Of a DNA stretch of 64,000 bases, positions 41,926-52,700 are shown piece by piece (the first letter of the stretch is position 1; each line of letters begins with the position of its first letter). The stretch is from contig NZ_QFZK01000012.1 of the NCBI RefSeq assembly GCF_003415675.1, positions 1 to 64,000 on the forward strand, read 5' to 3'. The position numbers were made by a program, and so were the translations under genes. This stretch comes from Rhodoferax lacus (lineage in GTDB: Bacteria > Pseudomonadota > Gammaproteobacteria > Burkholderiales > Burkholderiaceae_C). The notes under the pieces were generated by a model. The model was given only the letters and a program-made list of their open reading frames with translations, did no database searches and had not been told where the DNA came from.

Positions 41926-43647
41926 TTAGCCGCCGTAGTTTTCTGCCATCTTGGTGACAAATTCATCGACGAACACATTCATGTCGGCGCCCACGCCCTT
42001 GATGCGGGTCTGCAGATAGTTGTAGCCAAACAGCGCCGGAATCGCCACACCCAGACCGGCCACGGTAGCCACCAGCGCTGCCGCAATACCGGGGGCAATC
42101 GCATTCACGTTCACATCACCCGCAGCAGCAATGGCGGCGAAGGTAATCATCACACCCACCACCGTGCCCAAGAGGCCCAGGAAGGGGCCGCCCGAGATGG
42201 CGATGGTCAGCAAGACCATGCCCTTGTCCAGGCCATGGCGCTCACGGGTGAGCTGCGCGTCCAGTGAGGCGCGCACGGCGTTGATGGCCTGGTTGGAAAT
42301 CACCGGGAAGGCGTGGTGGCCATCAGCCTCCTTGGGAAAGCGCGACTTCAGCTCGGCCACGCCCACGGCGTAAATGCGGTGCAGCGACGAAGAAGAAAAA
42401 TCCGCCTTGTGCGTGGTCAGGCCATCGAGCGCACCGGCGTGGGCTTTGGCATCCTGGCCCATTTCCAGCAGGCCACGGGTGACCTTGCCGAACTCTTCGG
42501 TGAAGGTGCGGTTGGTACGCTCCATGCTGTTGAGCAGCAGGAGCTTCTTGCCCATGACGTAGATCGCCACAATGAACATCACCACACAAATGCCCACCAC
42601 CACCCAGCCGTCCACGGTCAGGTTTTGCAGTGTGGCCTTGAAGTAGTTGGGGCCTTCGCTGGTGTCGGTGGTCTGCTCTTCGCCCTGGGATACCAGCATG
42701 CCGGCTTCGGCTTGCGACTGCACCTGCGCGGCCAGCCAGGCCTCACTGCGCGCCATGCCGGACACCTGCACTTCATCGATCTTGCCCACCAGGCCCGCAC
42801 CCACGCGCAGCGTGTTGCCAGCCACCAGCAGACCGGCGGCATTGGCCACCGCTTTGCCGTCCACGTAGAGTACCGCCTGCGCGCCACCGGTCACGGCCAC
42901 GTGGTGCCACACATTGAGTGTCAGCGCTTCGGCGGCCTTGTAGGTGGTGCCGCCCATTTTCAGAACCGGAACGGCATCCGCCAGCGACAGGCTCAGGCCA
43001 CCAAAGGAGAACACTTCGCCTTCACCGCGCTCAGCGTTGATCCACGCCGACACGGTAATTTCCTTGGCCTGTTGCAGGGCTGCGTTGTTCAGCACCACAC
43101 CGCCGTCACCATTCAGGCGCGCAGAGCCTGCAATCAGGCCGCTGGGCACGGCCGTGGCGCTGGACGTGCTGGCGTGCATGGCTTTGCCGCTGGCATCCTG
43201 CGGCAGGCCCTGGGTTTCATTGAGGTGGTAGACCGCGAACTGCTGCGCATCAAACACCGCTGCAGCCGCAGCCGCGGATGCCTTGGTGTTGCCGTAGTAC
43301 ATCCAGATGTGTTGCGTGGTGTTGCCGGCCTGCAGCTTGGGCACCTGCACCCAGACGAAGGCCAGGTTGTTGACGTTGTCAAAGCGCTCGATCTGGAAGG
43401 GCAAGGCCGTCTTGTCGTCCTCGGCCATGAAGCGCAGGTCACTGCCGTCTTCCTTGCTGGCCAGGAAATCAAAGTTGGCACTGGACAGGCGCACCAGCAA
43501 AGGCACTTGTGCGGCGTCGGTGGTGATGCCTGCGGCCTTGGTGTCGAGGGTGATTTTTTTTCTTCCGGTCCAGTCGGTGTCCCACCAAGCGTGGGCCGAC
43601 AGCGGCATGAGCAAAAACAGGGCGGCGATGGCTAGGAGGCGTTTCAT
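41926..43647 (-). CDS. DUF2341-LamG-ExbB (MotA/TolQ/ExbB) fusion protein
   Basis: This 573-residue protein has a signal peptide ending SAHA before WWDTDWTGRKKI, which opens a DUF2341 domain (about 20-130); a LamG/concanavalin-like domain follows (about 140-310, with AWINAERGEGEVFSFGG and VLYVDGKAVANAAG). After a first membrane helix (about 345-365) comes an ExbB/TolQ domain ending in the diagnostic GGPFLGLLGTVVGVMITF and AALVATVAGLGVAIPALFGYN. Thus a periplasmic carbohydrate-binding-type module is joined to the proton channel, which plain ExbB lacks. It is directly followed by exbD and the tonB-like gene. Confidence 0.85.
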   Translation of the reverse strand: MKRLLAIAALFLLMPLSAHAWWDTDWTGRKKITLDTKAAGITTDAAQVPLLVRLSSANFDFLASKEDGSDLRFMAEDDKTALPFQIERFDNVNNLAFVWVQVPKLQAGNTTQHIWMYYGNTKASAAAAAAVFDAQQFAVYHLNETQGLPQDASGKAMHASTSSATAVPSGLIAGSARLNGDGGVVLNNAALQQAKEITVSAWINAERGEGEVFSFGGLSLSLADAVPVLKMGGTTYKAAEALTLNVWHHVAVTGGAQAVLYVDGKAVANAAGLLVAGNTLRVGAGLVGKIDEVQVSGMARSEAWLAAQVQSQAEAGMLVSQGEEQTTDTSEGPNYFKATLQNLTVDGWVVVGICVVMFIVAIYVMGKKLLLLNSMERTNRTFTEEFGKVTRGLLEMGQDAKAHAGALDGLTTHKADFSSSSLHRIYAVGVAELKSRFPKEADGHHAFPVISNQAINAVRASLDAQLTRERHGLDKGMVLLTIAISGGPFLGLLGTVVGVMITFAAIAAAGDVNVNAIAPGIAAALVATVAGLGVAIPALFGYNYLQTRIKGVGADMNVFVDEFVTKMAENYGG

Positions 43648-43748
43648 GGAAGATAAAAATAAATATATATAAAAGAACGTGGTTCGCCCTGTGCGGCGAG
43701 TTTATAAATCACGTGTGTAACGCATATGACATGGGCGGCGTGGGGGCT

Positions 43749-46700
43749 TTATTCACCAAAGCCCAGCACGTCCACGCGCACGATGGTGGGCTTCAGAGCT
43801 GTGGCCAAGGCCTGCGCGGCACGTGCTGCATCCGATGCGTTCTGGCTGGCCGCGGCAATATTCTTGCTGGCGTCATCCCCCATGGAACTGGCACCCGATG
43901 CAGCTGCTGTTACCGCGCTGGTATCGGCCACCGGCGTACCCACCGACTTGCCGCTGACTGCCACGTTGTCCGCACCCTTGAAGTCCAGGGCTGCCACGTT
44001 CAGGTTGCCCGCACGGATACCCGCGTCCCCGGCGTTGACCGTGCCCTTGGGCGCGATCAGGTCCACGTCACCGGCGGTGACACCGGCCACCGACAGGGCT
44101 CCGATACCGCTGCCCGTAGCTGCACCCTGCAGCACCTGCGTCACGTTACCCTGGGCATCAATCTTGATGACTGGTGGCGGCACGGCGCTGGCGGTCTTCT
44201 TGCCCTTGCCTGCATCAATGCCGCCTTCGCTGGACCACAGCAACACGTCGCCACCGCCCACCGTCAAGATGCGCGACTGGTTGACCACAATGTCATTGCG
44301 CGCAAAGCCCTTGATGTCGCCGGCACTGGCGACGACGATGCCCAGCACGTCATTCAAGGGCGCCTTGGTGCCGTTGGTCAAACGTCCACCCACCAGCACG
44401 GCGGGCGTGTTGGCCAGACCCACCAACACATCGCCGCCCGGCACCATGAATTCGATGTTGCCGCCGCTCTCCGATTTGATGCGGCTGGCAAACAGGTTCA
44501 CATTGCCCTGGTAGTTGGCAAAGCTGTCGTCTGCCGCCTTGGTGGCAATGCCGGGGAACACCAGGTCGAGTGCTGCATAGCCGCGCGCGTAGTCACCACC
44601 AAAGCCGCTGGCGCTGCTGTTGTAGTCGCGGCCCGTGGTGCGCAGCGCGGTGTAGACCATGTCACGCACTTGCAGGCGCTGTACCTCGGTGGGCAAGGCG
44701 GCGATTGCCGCCACGGCGGTGGACGACTGCGCCGCATTCAGGCTGCTGTCACCCACCAGCCAGCGGGCCTGCCACAAGGTGGCATCGTCCACGCTGCCGG
44801 ACTGCAACTTGGCCAGCAGGCGCGTGACGGTGCCGCTGTAGTCAATGCCCTGCGCACCCACACCGGCGGCGATCTGGATGTCAGCGCCCTGGCTTCCCAG
44901 GTTGGCGTTTTCCAGATTGCCGCGGCTGCGGATACCGCTGGAGGTGCCCAGGTCCAGGTTGCGTCCGGCGGTCACTTCCAGGCGCCCGGCGCCGGAGATC
45001 TTGATGCCGTCGCTCTCGGTGCGGTCGGCGCCCGCGCCGTAGACAATGTCACGACCGGCTTGCACATAGCTCACGCTGCTGGCGTTGGCATTCTGGATAT
45101 TGGCGTTGAAGTCCAACACATCACGCCCGGCGCGCACCTGCAGGGCCTTGGCGGTAACCAGATCCGTCATCGAGGCATCAGTAGTTTTTTCTGTGACCTC
45201 GGACACACCCGATACATCGCCCGTCACGGCATAAAGGTGTGCGGCCTGTGTGTCATTGGCATGCACCGGCGTTCCTGCATGCAAGAGACTGGTGTTCAGT
45301 GAACTTGTTTCGTCCATTGCCGTGGCAGTGTTCGCCGGGCGTAGCAGGTTGGCCAGCGTATTCGGATCTCGGTCGCTCATCACCAAGGAGGTTTTGAGCT
45401 GCACATTGCCATGGGCCAGCAGGTCCAATTGACCGCTGGCAGAGGGCGCCAGGGTGTAGGTTCCACCCAGCGGGTTTGTGTGCAACTTCACATCGCCCTG
45501 CAGGGCTGCCATTTCCAGGCTGGGCGGCAGGTAGTTGAGCAGGCTGTCGAAAATGCCCTGGCTGTTTTCACCCGTACGCAACTGTCCGTAAGCGTCTTTC
45601 ATATTGGCGGCTACACCACCCTGAATCGTGTCGTGCAGGATGACATCGCCAGCCACGCTGCCAAGCGCCACTGCGGTGTTCTCACCGTAGGTTGAGAACA
45701 CGCTGCGCCGCAGTGTCTTTGCGGCCGCGTTACCCACCACATTGGCTACCGTGCTGCCTACGCTGCCCGCGGTGGATTGCGGCAGCAGCGTGGGGTTGAA
45801 GATGGCCAGAATGTTGACATCACCCTGCGCCTCAATGCGCGCTGTGGCATCCCCCAGCGCAATCACCGGGTACACAAAAGGAGCGGCTTCCAGGCCCGCA
45901 GCGTCGACTGCGCCACCCACCTTGCCGCCCGCCGTGACCCGCATCGCGCCGTTGTCTGCGTAAAACTGCCCACCCATCACGTTCCGCTCGGCTTGCAGTT
46001 GCACGTTGCCGCCACCGGTCTTCACCATGGCTGCGGTGCCGGGGTTGGTGGTGCTCAGGTGGCCCTGGCTTGCGGCGCTGGCGGAGACGTTCAACAAATC
46101 CCTTCCGGCGGCCACCGACACATTGCCGCCGCCCAGAGTGGCCACGCCTTGCTTGAACAGATCAAAGCGCACCCACCATGCAGGCTGGGTTGCATAGCTG
46201 AGTCCATTGGTGGCCAGGCGGCCCTGGCGGAACAGCCACTCGGAGTAAAGCTGCGTAGGTGCTGCCATGCGGACATCCCGCCCGGCGTTCAGGCTGACGT
46301 CTCCGCCCGCGTAGGTAGAGGTCGCAAACAGGGGCGTTACGGGTGCGGCCACACTGTCCGTCTTGCCGGCGGTGTATACCACCGAGCCACTGTTGGACAG
46401 GACAATGTCCCTGGCGGCAGCCATGGCAATGCTGCCCGTGCCGCTGCGAATCTGCGTGTCATTGGCCAGCGTTACGCTGCCAGCCGCATTGGTGCGGGTG
46501 CGCAGGGTATTGGCGGAAGCATTGTCGGCGCCGGCCACCAGGCGGTAGGACCACGCGTCACCTGTAGCCACCAGGGCAGGCTTGCCGTCCAGGCCATTGC
46601 GGGTGGCAGCACTGAAGCCATCCGACAGGTTGCTGTTGATCAGGAGATTGCCTGCCGCGCGCAGCGTCAGGGTTCCGGGCTCCACGCCATTGGTGCGCAG

Positions 46701-49700
46701 GCCCAACAGGTTCCAGTCGTTTGCTGCAGTGCCGTCCCCCAGAACCAGATCACCGCCAGACTGCACTTCCACTCCGGCGCGCACGTGGAAGCTGCTGTCT
46801 GCCGTTTTGCCCAGAGCTGCTGTGATGGCTGCGGTGTTGGCACCAAAGCTGTCGTTGTCGGCCTTGATGCTGTCAAGGTCCAGCGTGCTGCCCGATGCGC
46901 CACCCGTGGCCAGCAGGGTATCGATGCCGCTGTAAGTCTTGACGGCTTCCACCACCACCGAACTGGCTCCGGCAATGCTGCCACTGAGCGCCGACACATT
47001 CACACCAGTGCCTGCACCGGCACCGGTGCGGGCCGCGCGCAGGTTCACCCGCCCGCCCACGCCACCGCTGCCCGCGCTGACGTCCATGCGGCTGCCTGCA
47101 GCCGTGCTCAGCACGCCGCTGGTCGATCCCAGGGCAATCGTTCCACCAGCCTTGCCCACCTTGCTGGAGGTAGCGACCAGGTTGGCGGTAGACGCCAGCG
47201 TCAAGTCCGACCCGGCATACAGCGCCATGCTGCCCTGCTCCGCTGCGGACGCATCAACAGTGCCAGCGACATTCATCTTGCCCGTGTCAGCTGAAATATC
47301 CACGGACTTGGCCCGCACCACATCGCTAGCGGCCACAGTGACATCGCCGCTGCGCACGCGCAGTTGGCGCTGGCCCGCATAGCCTGCGCCCAGTGCGCTG
47401 TTGAAGTCCGAAAAACTGGCCAGGCTGCCCACATCGGCCTGCACGCGGGCGCCTTCGCCGCGCACACCGGCCGCATCGGCAGCGTTGCTGCCCAAGAGGT
47501 TGCCTGTTGCCACTTGCACCGTGCCAGCAACGGCCGACAGTTGCAGGGTACCGGCATCGCCGCCTGCAGCAGCAGACACATCGATCAGGCCACCCGCAGC
47601 CATCAGCACATTGCCGCTGGTGCTGGTGAGTGCCACTCTGCCCGCCGGGGCGGCGCGCTGCTGGTCAAAAAATGCAACGCTGCGCCCCGAGACGTCCACG
47701 CGCCCGTTGGCACCCACGCTCACATCGCCGCTTCGGGCCAGCGCTGTCAATTGGCCGCCCTGCAAGTCCACCGCCGTGTTGAGGGCTACGCTGTCAGCGT
47801 TGAGGGTCCACCGTGCACCCAGCCCGGTCGCGGCCGCCAGCGCGGTGGTGGGTGTCAGCGCATTCAGGGTGATGCCACCCCCGCTCAGCGCCAAGGTCTG
47901 GTCAGAGCCCGAGGCGCCACTCAGGCGCGCGGTGTTGATGCTGACCGGCACCGAGGCATTCAGGCTGCCGGTGCCTTGGCCCAGCACCTGGTCGCTGGAG
48001 ATGGCAACTGAACTGAAGCCGTCCAGCGTCTTGCTGCCCGCACCCAGGGTCAGGGTGTCGCTCACGATGGCCAACTGGCCACTGCCGGCTGAGCCGCCAT
48101 TGGAGAACGCCAGCTCGCCCGGGTTGGAGAGCAGCACCGACTTGGCGTTGATGGACGCCGTGTTGCTGCCCGCACCGCGGCCCACCAGGCCCGCGCCCTG
48201 CAGCGTGATGCTGGCCAGCGTGGGGCGATTGGCTTGATTCGTTCCGCCCACCTTCACATCGCCATAGAGGTCAAAGGTGGAGTAGCTGGTAAAGGCCATG
48301 CTGGCCAGGCTGTTGAGTGCGTCCAGATCGTCCTGCGAATAGGTCACGCCGCTGGCACCGTTGGCGTTGCCAAAGTTGACCTTGGAGGCGCCCACCGCCA
48401 GGTAGCCCGCCACGGCCTGACCGGCTTTGCGAAAGCTGGTGCTGCCCTTGAAGCCGTTTTCCCGGGTGGCATCCAGCGTGACGGCCTTGGTGGCCTGCAG
48501 CGTGCTGCCAATGCCGCCCACCACTTCGCTGGTGAGCGTGCCCTGGGTGGTGCCGGGGTTGCCGGTGCGCACAAACGTGGTGGCGCTGGAGGCCACGCGC
48601 ACCAGGGCGCCCATGCCGTCGGTGGTGAGCGTGCCGCCATCGGTGCCTGCACCCTCGGCCACGATCTTGCTGCCGGATTTCAGGGTGACTGTGTCGGTGG
48701 CCGCCAGGATCACCTCGGGTGCCTGCAGGGCGTTTCCTGCGCCGTTGGCCAGGGTGGTGTTGCTGGCACCCACCTGCAGTGTGATGGTGTCGCCCACGAC
48801 CGTGCGGGTACCGCCCAGCAGCAGGCTGCTGGCGCCCATGGCGTTCAAGGTGTCGACCTGCAGCACGGTCGCTGTCGGGTCTATGCCGGTGGTGGCGCCG
48901 CTCACGATAGCCAGCCGGTCGGCACTGATGTCCACTGCCGCACCACGCCCGCCGCTGGCTGCGGCGGTGACAAAGCTGCCATTCAATTGCAGGCTGGAGG
49001 CGCCGGTTCCGGTGGTGGCGATGACCAGTTGGCCCGCATCCATGGGGCGGCTGTTGCTGCCGGCAAAGAAGTCCGAGGCGGAGCTCACCGTCAGTTCCGA
49101 GCGGGCGTGGATTTGCGCGCCCGTCAGCACCTCAAACCCCTTCCAGCTGGCATCACGCGGCGCGCCGCTGCGCGAATCGGTCAGGTAGCCGCTGGCAATG
49201 CGCACGCCGTCCTGGCGCGTGTATTCCTGCCCGGGCAGGATGCTGGAGGCCGTGTCCAGGCGCACCGCAAAAGCGCCTGGCAGCAGCGCGTAATGTGCAG
49301 GCAGCAGGGTGTAGGTACCAGCGGCCAGGCCCGGCATGCCACTCAAATAGATGGACGTACCGGCACGCAGATTGAAGGACTCCTGCGGGTCGGTGGGCGC
49401 GAAGCCGCCCTTGAAGCTGGGCACCACGGCATAGACGTTGGCATCGGCCAGAATGTCGCGCGAGCCGCCCGGGCCGACTGTGAATTCATAGGCCTGCAGG
49501 TTGCCACCACCAGCCACGTTGACTGTGGAGCCGGTCTGCATGTCCACGCTGGCACCGCTCATGCTCACGGATTTTTGGGGCAGCGTGGCCAGGTTCAACT
49601 GGCCCTTGGGCACCTGACTGGGGTCCACGTTCACGACCCAGTTCAGACCATTCTGGATCTGCCCCAATGGCAGTACCGAGCCCGCATCGGCCGCGACCGA

Positions 49701-52700
49701 GGTCACGCTTCCCGCAGACAATGTGACCTGGTTGGTAGCGTTCAGCGCAATCTGCCCCAGGGGGGCCCAGATGCGTCCGGCCTGCTCGATGGCCTGGGCT
49801 TGCACCTTCAAACTGCCCAAAGCCGACAGGGGCTGCGTGGGTGCTGCACCGAGGGCCTCAAAGCGTATGGTCTTGCCGGCCGCCTGCAGCGTGACATCGC
49901 CATAGCTGCTGGGTGTGACCACGCCGGCCTGCAGCGTCAGGTTGCCCGTGGTGGTGAGGTGGGCAGAGTTCTCGTAGGTGGCTGTGCTGACACCGGCGCC
50001 GTCAAGCTTGTCGCGGGTGATACCGCTGAGTTGCACCAACTCGGAGCCAGCCACGGTCGTGGAGGCCATACCTTGCAGGCGCAGATTGCCTGCCAGCTCC
50101 AGCATGCGTGCGCGGGCTGTCAGGGTACCGGTGTTCTGGGTGCTACCCGCGGTGCCGACCCGGTTGGCGGTGTCGTAGTTGCCAAGGCGTACGGCGTCGG
50201 CCGCCAGCGTTGCATTGCCGCCGTTGGTCTCTATGCGCGCCGCATCCAGTTTGAGCTCGCGCATGGGCAGTGCAGTGCCACCGCCGAAGTTCAGGTTGCC
50301 CTCCAGCACGATGCCGTCGCGGCTGCTGATGGCCACCGTGTCAAAGCCGCCTGCCGCGATCTTGTCCACGCCAATGCGTGCACGCGTCACCTGCGCATCT
50401 GCAAACAGTGGGTTGGCCTGGGTGGCCGAAGCAGCACCCACCTGGGCTGCCACCGTATTGGCCAGGTGCAGTTCGCGCGCCTGTGTATCAAAGCCGGCAC
50501 CCTGCGTGGACAGGCGTGCATTGGCGGACAGGCTGATGCCCAGATTGCCATTGCGGTTGCTGGCGCTGCCGCCCTGTGCCTGCAAGGTCGAGGCCAGCAC
50601 CATGCCCTCTTCTGCCGATACCTGCACGCTGCCGGCATCGCTGCCCACCACGCGGCCTATGCCGCCACTCTCGTTTTCCACATCCAGGCGCACCGGAGCC
50701 ACACCGGCCACGGATATGCGGCTGCCTTCCTGGGCCGCCACATAGCCGGTTCTGGCATTCAGGGTTACGGAGCCGCCCGCCAGCACCTTGCCCTGCGTCA
50801 GGCCCTTGGAATCCACGGAGGTCACGGCCACGCCACTGGCATCCAGCACCGCGCCGCTTCCCAGCCACAACGCGTTGGCGTCGGAAGCCACACGGCCGTA
50901 GCCGGTGCTGCTGTCCAGCTGCAAGCTGATGTTTCCGCCCCGCGCCACCAGGCTGCCTTCCACGTCCAGCGTGTTGCGTGCGCTCAAGGTCAGCTTGCCG
51001 CCCACATCGGTGGCCAGCGTGGCACCGCGCCCCACCGTCAACACGCCTTCACCGGCATTGGCCTGGCGTGCGGTCAGCGAGACGGTAACCGCCTTGCGCA
51101 CCGCATCGTCCCGCACCAGCAGCTGGCTGACATCGGCCAGGGCCGTGCCGCTGGGCCGGGTGGCCATGGCGGCTGCAGTGTTCAATTGACGGTTGGTTTG
51201 CCGGGCCAGTACCGCGGTGTTTTCGGCCACATCCAGTGTGGTCAGGCCCGTGATGGCGTACTCGCCAAAGCCACCGCGTGTGAGGATGTCCGCATCCAAG
51301 GCCAACACGCCATTGCCTGCCGTGCCTCCGATCTGAACCGCGTTGGAAGACAGCGACAATTTGCCGCCCTGTGTGGCGCCATAGGCTTGCATGGTCGCGG
51401 GCAGGCCGGTGACCGTATACGCAGCAAGCGAAACTTCTCCTGCCTTGCCATTGCTGATCTTTCCAGTGCCCGCCATGTAGGCACCGGCACTGGCATCAAT
51501 AGACACACCCTGGCCGATGTCCAGCGTTCCGCGCGAATCGAACAGGCCGGTGCCCGCATCGGCATTGGCCGCTGCACTGAGGCTGACCGTGCCCGCATTC
51601 AGCACCGGCAGCGCAGCAGAACCCGCGCCAGAGAGCTTGTCATTCACCCAGGTTCCGCCCACCTTCAGCGCCACATGGTCAGCAATGCGCAATACAGGAT
51701 CGTTCAGCGGATTAGACGTGGTGTTGCGTGCCGACAGGGTGATGCTGCCGCCCGCAGTGGACAGGTCTTTTTGCACGGTCAGTGCATTGGCCACCAGCGA
51801 GATTTCACCCAAGGCGGGCGCGCTCAGCGCTGCGCTGCTCACCAGGCTGCTGTTGGTGAACACCTCAAGATTTGCAATCCGGTTGGTGCCCAGCAGGCTG
51901 CTGTTGAGTTCCAGCGTCTGCCGCTGTGCGTTGGTCAGCGCAGCATCCATGGCAAAGCCGGCAGGCAGGCTGCTGCTGCCTTCCTTGATAAGCACTTGCT
52001 GGTTGATCTTGTAGTCGGCGACGCTGGCATTGCTTGCGCTGCCCACGGTCAGCGTGGCGCCCTTGGGAGCCTGTCCGCTGGCGCGCTGGTTGGCGCCTAC
52101 CGTTGTGTTGCCAATCACATCCGATTGCAGATAGGCCGCGCCCAGGGAGACCAGGGACAGGGTTCCGGCGCTATTGCCTTCGGCATAGCCGTTCACATAG
52201 CGGCTGGTGGGCCCGGAGCTAAAAGTGTCCTGGTGGTTCCAGCGGCCATAGTTCACCACCAGCCTGGTCGGAAGGCTGTCATAGCGGGTGGTCGCCAGCG
52301 CGTTGGTCACATCCACGAACTTGCCGTTGGAGCCCACCAGACTGCGCTGCACCACGGCACCCTGGTAGGCCAGGCTGCCCCCGGACAGGTTGACGACAGA
52401 TCCGTTTTCCAGAATCGCCTCACCCTCCGATTGGAATTTCACCTTGCCGCCCTGGGTGGAACGCTCTGCCACGGTTCTGTTGGTCTTTGCGGCATAGGCC
52501 TGCAAGCTGTCGGCCGCAATCAAGGTTTGCTGCCCTGCTGCGGCATTGGCCAGCGCCTGTGCGATGTCCACGTAGACCGTCTGTCCGCGCAATGCGCCGA
52601 CCTGGTTGATCGGTGAATCCTTCAGCTCGTCGCCGCGCAACTGCACTTCCACGGTATTGCGTGCCACCGACACCGCCACGTCAGACAGGCCCGCCACGTC

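Noticed and set aside
48234..52616. 1460-codon open frame opposite tpsA
   Set aside because: It is antisense to the Gly/Ala/Ser/Thr-rich repeat region; composition is His/Gln/Gly/Ala-rich without domain signatures, so it is an artefact of codon bias.
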